Below, piece after piece: positions 11,564 through 23,945 of a stretch of DNA of 64,000 bases (position 1 is its first letter; the number at the start of each line of letters is the position of its first letter). Location of the stretch: positions 3,286,001 to 3,350,000 of the forward strand of contig JAHREC010000013.1 of NCBI GenBank assembly GCA_020081605.1. Reading direction: 5' to 3'. A program made the position numbers and the translations under genes. The notes under the pieces are model-generated. The model ran no database searches. It was not told the DNA's origin and saw nothing but the letters and a program-made list of their open reading frames with translations. The DNA is from Albifimbria verrucaria (lineage: Eukaryota; Ascomycota; Sordariomycetes; Hypocreales; Stachybotryaceae).

Positions 11564-12502
11564 TTCTGGTAGACTTTGTTAGTGGTGAGTGTTGGAGATG
11601 TCTGGAGTTGTTGTGGAAAACTCACTGTTTGGTGTTGGAGAGAAGGTGGTGAAAAGTGGTTTGTTTGTGTTGTTGTGTTGTTTGATGCTAAGAAGATGTG
11701 AATGATGATAAACACAGTCGACAACGGGCAGTTCCCTGGGATCTATATACTTTGTTCATAGCACGCGACCAGCGTTACGCTACTTACGTCGAGACTCCGT
11801 AGAAAGATCCAGACAGAGCGCATCACGATCTCTGACGTCAGTGACGTCAACGAGAGGGGCAGGAATGATAGGGCCCTATTTTTTACCGTCCCCGTTTGTA
11901 GTACACAGCTACCTCCTACAGCGCTGTGGGTGCATATTACAGCAGGGTACCCGCTGCTGGAGAGGCACTGAAAGTAGCCCCGGCTGCTCCACCTGCTGTC
12001 GTCAAGGGCGGTGGGTCCAGAGGCTTGGGGCTCTGCAGCGTCTGCGCTACATGTACCGTCTTCGCTATAGGCCCACATGGCAAAATGGCTCTCGGGAGAG
12101 CCTCTATCTGGGCCTTGCAGATCCCTCCCGTCCCTTAATCGCGATCACCTTATCCTGCCTTGACTCTGTCATACGCTAATGTACCTTCTTCGGTAACTCG
12201 CCCGGAGACTGTTCTTGCATATGACGTTTCATGACTCGATCCGCCATCACGCGTGGGCCGAACAAACACGTCGTGGTGGGTTGTGTAAGTCGCCTTAGCT
12301 TGAGCGTTGGCTAGCGCATCAGCCTCTCATTGAGCCTCGTCTATGGAGCTGCTTCGTCCTCGGTTATGCCATGCCCTTCCCAAAAACGCCAATCTATTTG
12401 GTCAAGTCCTTCCAACCTGACTGTGGATATCATGAAACTCCAGCTCCACCCGACCAGAGGCCTGCCCTCAGTCTCACCGCCAACATGTCCATTCCCTTTG
12501 TA
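11564..12502. other. Intergenic with paired CRE sites
   Basis: Upstream region of the small gene and downstream region of gamma-tubulin. Apart from the two CRE palindromes at 11833-11849 and an AGGGG (STRE-like) element at about 11854-11858, nothing was recognised. Confidence 0.6.
11833..11849. promoter_or_regulatory. Two adjacent CRE palindromes
   Basis: TGACGTCA occurs twice with one intervening base (11833-11840 and 11842-11849), about 270 bp upstream of the start codon of the small minus-strand gene. Atf1/AtfA-class bZIP factors bind such sites in fungi. Two perfect eight-mers so close together are unlikely by chance. Confidence 0.6.
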
Positions 12503-14363
12503 TCAACCAACTCTCCTGTCCGTCTCCGCCGATGTTGCCTTGTCTGCCACGTCCGGGTTCAGGTAGTCCGCCTCCTCTGCCGCCTCGTATTCCGAAATCA
12601 AGTCCACTACCACCTGTCTCGCTTCATCGAACTCGTTGAGGTTCTCCGCAAATGGTGCCGTCTTCTTATATCCTTCCACAAAGGCATTCCGTTTCCGCAT
12701 GCCGTCGTACTGCTTGACGATTCTCTTGAACAGCTACGTATGAGTGGAGCGGATCCCTGTGTCAGCCTAAAGTGCTCTCAACGTACTATCGTTGGGAAAC
12801 CATCTACTTACCGTGGCGATACTTGTATGATTTGCAAGCATAAGTCCACTCACTCGATGGCTCATTGGGATGTACGGGCTTCGCTTCGTCAAGGCAACTT
12901 GAATGCTCGCCGGTCCCCAAGGAATGAATGTCGCCAGCCTTCGCTCCCGGATACGTAGTAAACTCTTGTGCACGTCTGTAGGGTCAACCTCGCCCTGGAT
13001 CACGTTGAGGATGGAGATATAGCAGCTCTTCTTGCCGGGGACCGTAGAAACCATTCGATTCTTTGGTTGTAGCAGTCTCCTCATCACGTCCAACACCGTC
13101 GTCTTGCGAACCGTCTTGGCCTGTTCCACCTGATCGCCGGTGAAAGGTGTGTAGGCAGTCATCAAGAAGTGGCATCGTGGTGTTGGTATCAGCGAAGCCA
13201 AGATACTGACTAAATCATTGTGCATGTAACCGGGGTAGCGCAGCGTCGTTGTGCTGGCAGACATGACAGTAGCCACCTAGATTGCAAGTTAGTCACCAGC
13301 CCCAGAAACAATTGAAACACTTCAGAGATTGTCTGGTGCGTACCAGCTGGTTGGTCTGTTGGAACGACGGCTCCTGGACATGGAGTCGGTCGGCCGCAAT
13401 ATGTGATAGAGCACCGTTATCCAGCACCACTACCGAATCGGCGTTCTGGGTCAACCGGCGCATAGACAGGATGCTGTTATAGGGATGGACAACAACACCG
13501 CCACCGCTGGCCGTGTCGGGAAAAACTGAATAGGTCTGAATAATCTTTTTGGGGAATCGATCGTTGAGCCTCTCGAGGAGGAATGAACCGAGGCCAGAGC
13601 CCGTACCACCTGCAATAGAATGCAGCATCATAAATCCCTATTTTTTGTGTACCGTTAGCGATTTCCGTCCATGTCATGTAGGATATTTCAGTTTCGTCCC
13701 ATACCTCTAACGAGTCGCTACCATCCGCCTCTCGGTCGATCATCTCCATGATGTCTTCGTACACCGCCTCGCCGCTCTGGTAGCCATCTCCCCAGTTATT
13801 CGCGGCACCCATGCCATCCTTGCCAACGTAGAAGTTCTCGGGGTTGTATATGTTCTTGTACGGTCCGGTCTGGATGCTATTGATGACCTGTCTCTCTGCG
13901 TCAATACTACTTTCTTGCACAGGTCTAGGCAAGTCCCCGCACGTCTCGAAGAAGCACGATCGCTCGCGTTATAGCTTGGGATAACCTACACGAGGCTCGA
14001 GATCGATCAGGATTGCGCGCGGAATGTATCGTGTGTCGTCGCTCTGGTAGTAGAAGACGTCCTTGCGGTCACCTCCTTCGGTCGCAAAGTCCTCGAGGTT
14101 GCCATCTTGGCTAATTCCGTGCTCCTGGCATAGCTGCTGCCAAAACTGGCTTCCAACTATCGTGATTGTCAGCATTGAGAGCCTCAGGAATACCTGTCCG
14201 CGCAGCTTCGCCGCCTAGCCCAGCTCCGTTAATTTGTGGTCAACTTACTGCTGTTGCCGCATTGTCCAGCTTGGATTGTGATGATTTCGCTAAGGGAACA
14301 GTTAGTATCTTGAAATACCGCGAGCAAAGGAGCAAGATTAATGGACAACGCGTACCGTGGCAT
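12503..14363 (-). CDS. mipA: Gamma-tubulin
   Basis: Core of the gamma-tubulin small complex at spindle pole bodies, where it nucleates microtubules. The start is spliced: ATGCCACG at 14363-14356, then an intron, then GAAATCATCACAATC, giving [20 protein letters not shown], the standard gamma-tubulin N-terminus. Further exons code [34 protein letters not shown], the GTP-binding loop [10 protein letters not shown] (about 13590-13620), VVVLDNGAL, the segment [12 protein letters not shown] (here [12 protein letters not shown]) and [18 protein letters not shown]. The last exon ends near 12503 with EADYLNP and a short acidic tail. At least seven introns are implied. Unlike many neighbours, no clear frame break was found in the parts I checked. 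Identification is secure from the tubulin core plus gamma-specific blocks. Confidence 0.95.
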
Positions 14364-15292
14364 GGCTGACCGACTGAGATTTTGGCTGGAACCTCCAGCT
14401 CATAAACTTGTCGATGGTAGTTGGGAGCAGTCTCAACGAGGCTAACACGTGAGGTCGTAAAGTGAAGAGTTGAGACGCGACTCAAGCGCGCCTGATAAGG
14501 CAGGTACCTCATGGCCTTTGTTAACAACGAGAGACAGCATGTACCTACTACAGCCAAGGTCCCAGAGACCCCGCCCCACATCCTGACAATTCTATCGACT
14601 GTACGGATTAATTGACCACAATTGGACTGTCCTCGTCCTCCAACCAACCAACCAACCAACTCAAGAAAGTTGAAGCCGAGAGACCTGATGGGATTATATT
14701 AAACTAGTTTCCCTTAGGCCACTCAGCTATCAGGACATCCTCCTGAGGTAAAAAGACGCGGCTAGATTGCTTGAGACAGGGTCGGTCACAGCTTCACTCT
14801 TGGCACGTCAATATGAAAACAACACATCATCCAAGCAAAATAAGACCTTGCGATAACTCTTGTCATAAAAGTTGATGCATATATATTTTGAAGCAAGCAT
14901 GTACCTCTGGCGATTTGATTAAAACTGATACAAGAAGATCTCAAATTACAAATGAATGGCCTACTCTACAGCCCTTTACCATAAACCCTGGTACGGTATA
15001 CACAAGCTCTCATGTGTTCGGAGTAGAGCTCAACTCCCTATGCCGCCAAAGTGCCCGCCTCCGTATCGGTTGTTTCTCGTCTTCTGCTGCAACTTTCTGC
15101 GGCCCGGTCTCACGGACAAGAATTGAATGAACAATACAAAGAAGACAAATGCCTCCGGCCGTGGGCTCCTAAGCGAGTCCGAATGCGATTGCAACGCCGT
15201 TGATGCTACCTAAACCTTACCTTACCTTGCTTTTTCTATGTCAAATCGCTTGCTGTGGAGCAATAAACGCCCCCTCCTTCCATCCCATATTA
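14364..15292. other. Intergenic with CCAA repeat
   Basis: Promoter of gamma-tubulin and 3' side of the nucleoporin gene. It holds a (CCAA)n tract at about 14640-14660. No coding signal beyond short chance frames. Confidence 0.6.
14640..14660. repeat. (CCAA)n microsatellite
   Basis: About five tandem copies of the tetramer CCAA, upstream of gamma-tubulin. Confidence 0.8.
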
Positions 15293-18200
15293 CTACTTCT
15301 TATTGAAGTCTTTGTTCTTCTCCATGGCTTCGGCCAAGTCTTTTGCTGCCTCCTTCGTCTTGACCTGCAACATCCACGTCTCCAGTCCGTTGCCCGTCTC
15401 GTTCGATGTGGTCAATCTGACGTATTTCTCGTCCGACTTGTACGTAGTGCTGGGTAGCAGAGCCCGGTTGATGGCAATGTGACCACGTGGCTCCGCCCGA
15501 AGGAGCAGCCGCACCATGTTTGTCTCCTTGTGCTTGAGAATCCGCAGGAGGCCCACGCCTCTGGTTGACCACGGGCTCTTGGACTTGGGCTTATCGTCTC
15601 CCTCGGTTTTCTCGCCTGCCGGGACAAACTTGAGCGCCTTTGCCCGCACCTCATGGAGCACTTCCTCATCCGCCTCCAAGCCTTCCGTCAGGTTGACCTG
15701 TTCCTCTTTCTCGGCCCCATCCTCCTCCGCTCCATCCTTGGCGGCTTCGGCCTGTGACGTTGGCTCCGGGGTACCGCCAGCCGGTGTAGTGGCCAGACTA
15801 GAGCCACCGCCTAGACTAAATGGCGAGTCTAGACCCGACGCTTTAGCGGGGCAATCTTCCGGTGCGGAAAAGGAGACTTACTTGTCCCGGTGGTTGAAGC
15901 TCCGCCAGCTGGAGGTTGGAGGTTGCCAAACGCTGGTGCCGGCGTGTTGGAGCCGAACATGGAGCCATTCCCTTGGCCGGGTTGGGGTGAGGCTGAGGTA
16001 AAGTTGAACACGGGTGTTCCGCTGGCACTGGGGTTCCGCCAAAGGCCGGGGTAGACGAGTTGGCCTGGCCTCCAAAGATAGATCCGCCTGACGGAGCCGC
16101 TGGAGTGGCGCTGGGGCACCTCCAAACTGGAATGAGGACGCTCCTCCAGTAGATGGTGTGGATGCTCCTCCGAAACTGAACATGCCTCCAGAGGCTGGGG
16201 CTGCGGAGACCGGCTTGTCATTGCCAGTGCTGCCTCCGGAGAAAGGGTTACTGATTGTAGAAGTTGAGGCTCCGGCACCGCCAAAGCTGAAGTTAAATGA
16301 GCCAGTTCCAGCATTGGACGTTGCACCACCAAAGTTGATCGATCCACCAGCAGCGGCATTGGGAGTAGCACTTGAAGCTGCACCGAATAAATTGCTAGAT
16401 GGCTGGCTCTGGTTGCTGCCGAAGCTAAAGGAAGGTGCTGCAGAGCCCGAGCCACTAGCGCCAGTAAAGGCCCTCTTTGCTGGTGACGGCTCATCCTGCT
16501 TCATAGGGCTGCCGCTAAAGAGGGAGTTCGTAGCCGTGCCGCTTGGAGGAGATCGAGGGGCACTGAACAAAGGCTTAGCGGGTTGCGAGGCATCCTTTGG
16601 TTGTGAGGCACCAAAACTGAAGATGGGTGCCGGTGTGGGCTGAGAAGATGCCTCAGAAGTGGATGGCTTCTTCTTCTCGGGTTCCGGAACAGCGCTGGTG
16701 CTTGGAGCGCCAAACAGAGGCTGCGAAGGGGCAGGTGAGGCACTACCAAACAGATTGCCGCCATTGGTTGCACTCTTGGGAGCAAAGAGAGAACTTGGCT
16801 TGGTTGCCTCACTGCTTGCTGCAGGCGCAGCGCCAAACAAGGGAGCAGGCTTGGGAGTGGTTGATTCGGTCGGCGTCTGCGCAGCGGAAGTGTTCGCTCC
16901 AAAAAGGGTGCTTGACTGCATAACCGGAGTGGGTGTTGAAGTTCCAGGAGTCGTGGCAGCAGGCTTGGCCGCCGCGCCGAACAGGCTCGCCGCCGTAGAT
17001 GGAGCAGCAGCAGGAGCGTCGGGCTTAGCAGAAGCTTGCACGGCGGATCCAAACAGGTTGGTCGTGGGCTTAGGGGCTTCAGCCTCCTTTGCAGGCTCTG
17101 CAGCAGCTGGCTTGGTCGAGAACAAGGACGAGCCGAAGGCTGACTGAGCAGATGTAGGCTTCGTCTCAAAAAGTGACTTCTTGGACGCCTGACCATCGTT
17201 CTCCTTGTCGGATTCGTTGGCTTCTTTATCAGTGGTGGCAGGAGTTGTCTCTTTAGAGGCCGCCTTGTCAGACGACTGCTCTCCTTTGCAGTGCCGAACA
17301 TGTTGGGCGAAGGAGTGCTCTTGGGCGCGAAGGTTGACGTGGATTGAGCCGATGTCGATACGCCAAAGGTCGACGCAGGCTTGCTGGCATTTGATGGAGC
17401 AAACTTGATCGGCGTGTTGCTGGGGTTCCACGTCTGGTCAAGTGGCTCAGATCGCTCTGTTGCCGCAGGTTCAGTCACATCAGCTCGAGCCAACTGGCCA
17501 TCGCTGGTTTTTGTCACACGATCGAACAAGCTTCGGCCCGGTGTGCTCTCACGGGTGCCGGGAGCACTTGACGAGGCCGTAGCCAAGCCAGCTGCGGGAG
17601 CAGGCTGCTTGCTAAGCAAGCCAAAGCCGATTTGTGATGCGGTGTCAGCACCTCCACTGGCCGCAACACTGGGCTCATCACTCTGACCAGCCTCCTGGCT
17701 ATCTTCTTGGTCAGAGTCCGCCTCGCTCTCCGCATCTGCCTCTACCCCACTGTTCTTGGCGGAGCTGGCATCCGACAGATATCCAAATATGTTCGACGAG
17801 GAACCAGCCTGAGACGGTCCAGACTTCAGGTTGGAGAATACTGAGCGGGCCAGACCACCGTTTGTCGGCTTGCTAGCAAAGAGACTAGGCTTGGGAGCGG
17901 ACGATTCGGTGGACTGCTTGGCAGTTGTAGGCGTAGATGTAGGAGTAGACTTGTGCTTTTCAGCAATCTGTCCGAAAAGCGCAGCCGAGGCCGAGGACGT
18001 CGGCTTGGCGAGTTTAGTGGGCTGCGACTCCGATTCATCGCTCAGCGACGCCTTCCTCTTGTTCTTGTTAAGAGAAGGCTGGGCAACTGGTGCATCGACC
18101 TTCTCCTTGTCCATGGCGCGCCGTTTGCTACCGCTTGCAAGCGACGGGGTCGCGTTATCGCTAGCATCAGCATCAGCCTTGCGCTTCTTCGCAGCCGATG

Positions 18201-19037
18201 ACTTTGAAGGAGTAGGGGCTGACTCGTCATCCTCAGGGTCCGGAAGGCCATGCTCGCGACGCCATCTTCGAAGAATCTCCTTGGACGGCTTGACGTTCTG
18301 GAACTCGTAGAGGCCGTACCGCAGCAGAATGATGCTTCGGCTCTTCTCAAATTCCTTCGCAAAGTTGATTATGTTCAGCTTCCAGTCCTTCTTGGAAAAA
18401 ATCTCGTCCGCAGCATACTTGAGCCGTCGAAGATCGAGGATGCAGAAGAACTGGCGCCGCTGCTCGTCATCGAACTCAGGGGGCAGAGATGCGCCAGAAA
18501 CTGGTCGGCATAGATGGAACCTTTGGAGTTCCAATCCTTGGGGACCTTGGCCGCCAAGGCCTCGCCAGTAAGGTCGGCCGGGGCGACTCGATGCGCATGG
18601 CGAACAGCTCCTTGTCGGTGGCCTTGGCCGCCATGCCACGAGGAGTCGGCTGTGCGGTCGACTCTCTGAATTTACGGTTCGGATCGGGGTATTGCCCGGA
18701 GCGAAGAGCTTCGTCATGGTATTTTGAGGAAGCTTTGGGGAGAATGCGGTGGTAGGGGGCTGTCGCTGATGGAGGAGGCCCTGAAGATGTTGCGAGCGGT
18801 CGCTATGGAGCTCTGGTTGAGGTTGCTCGAAGGCAAGCCATCGCGGTTCGAGAGCAATCGGCGAGCCGGCGTGCCTTGGGGTGTGCCGAGGCGCCTGGCC
18901 GAGCCCGGAGCAGCTCCGTAGGGCGATGAGGCGGCAAAGGGTCGTTTAGAGGCAAAAGGCAGAGGAGGCCGCGACCTGGGGGTGCCGGAGTTTCCGTTGG
19001 CAACATCGCTGTCGCCGGGGATGGAAAAGGTCACCAT
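15293..19037 (-). CDS. NUP2: FG nucleoporin with Ran-binding domain (Nup2/Nup61)
   Basis: Mobile nuclear-basket nucleoporin that works with importin alpha, Ran and chromatin. The N-terminus MVTFSIPGDSDVANGN at 19037 is followed by basic and proline-rich sequence (RPPLPFASKRPF, TPARRLLSNRDGLP), then a conserved helical block with PPEFDDEQRRQFFCILDLRR and WKLNIINFAKEFEKSRS. A long FG region (about 17750-15900) carries LFG, FSFG and NFGG repeats between Ser/Thr/Ala/Lys-rich spacers. The C-terminus (about 15680-15293) is a RanBP1-type domain with GVGLLRILKHKETN, RLLLRAE and ETWMLQVKTKE. An intron with donor GTAAGT near 15880 separates the FG part from the RanBD. Frame changes near 18690, 18600, 17300 and 16100 indicate several single-base indels. 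Total length around 1,220 codons fits the fungal family. Confidence 0.92.
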
Positions 19038-20782
19038 CTTGAGGGAGGAAGACTTGTGCGGCAGTGATGAAAAATGTGCTGGTTGTCGCGTTGGATGGAG
19101 AATGAATGACGATGAGCGTGCATCAACGGGAGCAGAGGAAAGAAGCCAAACACCCGCGACAAGGTGCAATGGCCGGGAGGAAGAAAAGTGAGGTCGAGGT
19201 GAGCGTGTCCGGCGACTTCCAGCGATGCAGCGATGCTCGTGGTGCTAGTGCATCAAGCTGGTGGCTGTAGAATCGACGCTGACACGAGGCCACGACACGG
19301 GGCGAGTGGGTGTCAGGTCAAGGATGAGGATGTTATTTTTTTGGCGTGGGCGCAAGTGCCTTTATTTTTGGGACCTCTCCTCTGGGCCTGCTGGCTGGCT
19401 GGCTGGCTGGCAAGGAGACAGACCATCCGTGCCTCAGCAGGCGCCTGCAAGCTCCAGCGCCTGACCAAGCCCGTATTTCTTCCGTCACCACCTCGGCGAG
19501 CGCGTGTGCGCCTCAGGCAACAAGTCCCACCGTCCAAAACAGTTAGTTTAGTTGCATCTTGAGCGAACGGCCTGTGGGGCCTATACTTCGCAAAGTACAG
19601 AGTACTGCACTACCTTACCTTACCTCACCTACCTTATCTGTACCTGTAGGTACGGTATCATCGCACGACAGCCTGCACTCTCCCCTACCAGGCGGAGAAG
19701 TGTATGAGCTTTTCCTGGATGCTGCTACTGTTGTGTTCAGCTGGGTGACTCATTATCATGCTCCTTTGATCCCTGCCGCCATCAATAGGGTGAGGCTATC
19801 GGCCGCCATTGGGTTTGAGCCCTCCATCAATTATACTTTTTGGTTCCATTTATCTCCATCAAGTACTTCTATTGAAGACTTTGCCCACCACCGACCTACC
19901 TGTACCTATTTAGGTACTTGCTCCAGATGCAGCAAGTACTCTCGGTACGGGTGGCCACGCACAATATCAGCTCAAACAGACCAAAGGAGCTCTCGCGTGG
20001 CCCATTATTGTGGCGCAACGTGGCTGGTGCCTTCACAGCATTCGAGTCGACTTGTACAAGGATGAAAGTGAACTGAGTACACATAGAACCCCAGGATACC
20101 TATCATCGTGCTAATCAGACGAAGTTTCGTAGTCATAAACTTGATCATGTTGGATTTCCTAAAGCCCAAGTTTTAAATTAGCCAGGCTTCTGACACAGGC
20201 ACCTCTTTGAACATTCCACCCCGCTTACTACCACCTACATATCTACTAAGTACTTACGGATAAACAGATGACAAACGGACAGTAAACTTTTGCAATGACG
20301 CAAAATTGAGGAATCAAAATCAGCCTACACAATTTTGGCGAAGTGCCTGCAACCACCCTCATGATGTTTGCATTTGCACTGACTGTAACAGGAAGAAGAT
20401 GGTACGGCAGGGGCATGGCAACACTGCCATCCTTACCCATATCCACACTGCTACGTTATATATCGGTCACTCTACAATCTAGCATCTCTTCTCTACATTC
20501 AGACGTTCACAAGAACAAAGATTTCAATTTGCTTTCCGACTAGTCCCTAAGCTCCTTACAACTGAAATGAGTGTGTGTCGTGCCACTCAGTCATGTCCAC
20601 CGCGGCCCAAATTCGGCCATGCAAACGGGGATTGACGCGGTACTATGGACCATGAGTGACCCCATTAACGTCAAAATAAAGGGAAATAATGCCAAGTACA
20701 TATAAACCCCAGGCAAATATCAAGAGCCAGTCTCCAAAGCCGTGATACTTCCTGTCTTAGCATACAACCATACAAGAGTCCC
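19038..20782. other. Intergenic
   Basis: Nup2 promoter side on the left and NBR1 3' side on the right. It includes a (CTGG)n tract at 19388-19411 and a cluster of TACCT/AGGTA-type pentamers at 19600-19660 and 19905-19925. No gene recognised. Confidence 0.6.
19388..19411. repeat. (CTGG)n microsatellite
   Basis: About five tandem copies of CTGG/TGGC, 350 bp upstream of the Nup2 start. Confidence 0.8.
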
Positions 20783-23627
20783 CTACTTCTTGAGAAGCTT
20801 CTTCTGCTGCTCTTCCAGGTACTCCTCGTCAGAGGCATCCAAAATATCGTACTCCTCATCGGTCATGAATCCGTCATCTGAGGCATCCCAGTCCGCATCC
20901 TCAGTGCAGTCCTCAAAGTCCTCGGCCTCGCTTGGTCGCTTCTCGGGAGCAGCTGCGCTAGCAGGTGCCTCCTCGTGAATGCTAGCCACAGGGATTCCTT
21001 CTCGAGCTTAGGGAACATCAAGTTGCTGCCCTTAAGAGTCTCCTCAGCCTTGGTATCCTCGGTCTTGGGCTCCTCGACGGGCTTCATTAGCCGGACGTTA
21101 ACATCGCACCAGAGGCGGTGGCCGAACTTGAGTCCATCGGGGGTGGCTAAGCGCCAGTACGAGACGATCTTGCCAGGACGGGCAGGCGTGCGAAGGAGCA
21201 CAGTGAAGGCAAACTCCTGGCCAGGGGCAAGGGGAGCATAGCAGATGGTAGACTCGGACGCAGACACGAGCTCAGAGATACCAGCAGGGTGAGCAGAGTC
21301 AACGTGGCCCATGTAGTCACCACCCACAAACTTGACAGAGCAGCCGGCAGGCCACGAAACTTTGCCGTCATTTCGAAGAACCCAAGTTTGCTCAAAAACA
21401 TGGTTCGAGGGCAGAATGGAACCGTCGGAGACAGAATCCTTGATGAAGATGGCGCTGAGAGGCTCCTCTTCTGGAGTTTGTGAGCCAACATAAGTGGATG
21501 GTGTCTCGACTGAACTCTTCTCCTTCACCTCTGCCTGTGCCGGCTCGGCAACCTTCTCCTCTTGTGGCGCCTCTTCCTCGGCGGTAGGAGCAGGCTCGCT
21601 AGGCTTCATATCAACCACGGTCTGGATGGCGTTGATTGAAGGGCTAGTGGCAGGCTCTTGCTGCTCCTCGGGCTTGTTGCGATCACCCATGGTAGGCATA
21701 CGCTTTCCATCATGGTGTTCCCCGGTGGTGGTAACGCTGACATGGCGGACAGGAGTCTTGAACTTGATAAGAGGGTGAGTCTTGTTGTGCTCATTTGACG
21801 GGCAAGCCTCGCAGTTGGCACAGAAATCCAAGTCATGACAGACGGCACACTTGTAGCGAGTGCCGCGAATGTAGGTAGGGTAGCCTTTGCCAGAGGAGCA
21901 AAGAGGCCCATCGCAGCAAATGCCGACGTGGACAGCTTGGGGTATGTTATGTGTCCTCACATCCGCCAGTGGCTCATAGATGGGAACAAAGCGGTGCTTG
22001 GGGTGCACGAAGCTAGCAACATCATAGCATGTCGAGCAGTAATCCCAATCAGGGCAATCAAGGCACTTGTGACGAACACCAGTGACGTACTAAGAAAAGT
22101 TAATAATTGAACACGACGTGGTATGAATCACACTAACCTTGTCGCAGCCATCACAGATGGCATGGTGCAGCTGGTTGCGACCAGGGGACATCTTCGCCTT
22201 GATGTACTCGGGTATGGCAGCATCCGCAACAGCAGAGATGAACTTATGCTTGGGATGATGTCCATGCTTTCCTTGACCAAAGCAACGCTGGCAGAGGTCA
22301 AAGTCTTCACAGTCGTTGCAGTGCAAGAACTCTCTCTCGGGAAGTTCTATGAAGAGTTAATATACAACAGATATACATTTGATCGGGGTGGGGCGTACCT
22401 CGGATACAAGAGTTACAGGTTCGGACATTGACAAGGCCAGCCCACCTCTCACCTGTAGGGTTCAGTGTAGCCCTGGGCGCAGGCGCAGGAGCGCTCGCAG
22501 GCTTAGGTGCCGGCTCCTTCTTCTCACTGGTCTTGGCTGTGCGCTTGGGCGCAATGGTCTCAGTTGTGCTATGGATAAATTGTCCGTTGACCACTGTTCG
22601 CTTAATGAGCCAGTGCTCGGTACTGTAGCAAGAGATGCCTTCGTTGACACATGACTGGCACAAATCAAAATCGCCATCATCGCAGGTGGCGCAGTGGTAG
22701 TGGGCATCGGGAATGGTGCGTTCGCAGCTGTTGCAGCAGACCGCGAAGGTAGCACCAGTGGCAGGGCATGCTGGTGGGCTGGGAGCGGGTGGCTGAGACT
22801 CTAGGGGCGCAAGCTGAATTGGCGTGCTGTTGGATAGAGCACGGCGCTCCTCCTGTTGCTGTTGCATATGGGTAGCGAGACCTGCATTGCGCTCGATAAG
22901 GCTCTGAATGCGGCTTGCAAACTGTTGGCGGAGGGCATCCTGAGAACCGCCAGCCAATTCGGCAGCGTTCTTCAAGTCAGTCAGGTTGTAGACCTTGGAA
23001 AATGTTGAGTTGCGAAGTGGAAGCGTGGTCTCGGATCCAGCTGCTGGCGGAGATGGCACAGGAGGGGCACATCGGGGTGGCGGGTTCCTGTTGCTTCTCC
23101 TCGGCCTCCTCCGTCTTGAGCTCGACAGCGCTGTCGGTGGGCGAAGCCGTCTCGGGCTCGTCCTCCACGGTGACAGGCTGGGGAGCGGGCTTCTCCTCCT
23201 GGGTGTTCTTGAGGGTGACGCGGAACTTAAGCTTCGACTTGGCTTTGGCTGCTCTGTAGAGCTGCTTGTAGACGGCGGTGTTGGCAGAGTCGAGCAGGAC
23301 GTAAGCAGCAGCGGAATCGGAGAATCGCTCAATCAAGGTCTCGGTTTCGGCCGGGATGTGCAGGAAAGTCCGAATCTATACCCAGTCAGCATTTCGAATT
23401 GAGAAATGTAAAGGTGCGCTTTTGAGGTTCGTATCGAAGAGCTTTTGGCAGAAAGCAAGCCGATAGAAGCGCTACAAAAGAACGGTGTTGAGACAGGATG
23501 ACGTACATGCTGCTCGAGGACCGGGGGACCATCTCACGGAGTGGCATCTTGCCCCTACGAGTAGCGCCATCATAGAACACCTTAATGGTGACCATGGGTT
23601 CGGGCGCGGGGCAGGAACAGAAGCCAT
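20783..23627 (-). CDS. NBR1: NBR1-type autophagy cargo receptor (PB1, four ZZ, FW)
   Basis: Selective autophagy receptor family. In order: a PB1 domain (about 23590-23220; MVTIKVFYDG, RRGKMPLREM, IERFSDSAAAYVLLD); a charged linker; four ZZ zinc fingers at about 22760-22590 (CCNSCERTIPDAHYHCATCD), 22430-22220 (LHCNDCEDFDLCQRCF), 22190-21980 (ICDGCDK, then a spliced CLDCPDWDYCSTCYD) and 21945-21750 (YKCAVCHDLDFCANCEAC); an FW (Nbr1 four-tryptophan) domain at about 21450-21090 (FEQTWVLRNDGKVSWPAG, YWRLATPDGLKFGHRLWCDV); and an acidic C-terminus with DEEYDILDASDEEY, in which YDIL fits the Atg8-interacting W/Y/F-x-x-L/I/V motif. Introns lie near 23495-23380, 22400-22345 and 22135-22091. Single-base deletions near 23600 and 23521 disturb the PB1 frame, and others disturb the tail near 21000. 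No UBA domain was seen, as in other fungal NBR1 proteins. Confidence 0.92.
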
Positions 23628-23867
23628 GTTGAAGGTAGTGCCTTCTGCGGTGGAGGTCAGCAAGCTATGTATTGTGAGACGATGCACCGAATGAGCGGTA
23701 GCAGCCAGCGGTGACGGAGCCAACGGAGTAAGAGATGGGGAAATGGTGGAGTAAGGCGACGCACCCTAGGCTAGACGACGGCGAGGAACAAGCAAACGTC
23801 CCCGAAGTGAGCAGATAAAATAAAAAGAAAAGGTGGTGATGGAATGATGCGTAGAGATGGGCTTGGA

Positions 23868-23945
23868 GTGAGGGAGGGAGAGAATGGAGGGAGAAGAGAG
23901 GTGAGAGAGAGAGGAGAGAGTTGGAGTTGGCGGTGGGAAGGAGAA
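23868..23945. repeat. Purine-rich tract upstream of NBR1
   Basis: Almost only G and A over about 75 bases on the plus strand, so C/T-rich on the NBR1 coding strand. Such tracts are common near fungal transcription starts. Confidence 0.6.
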
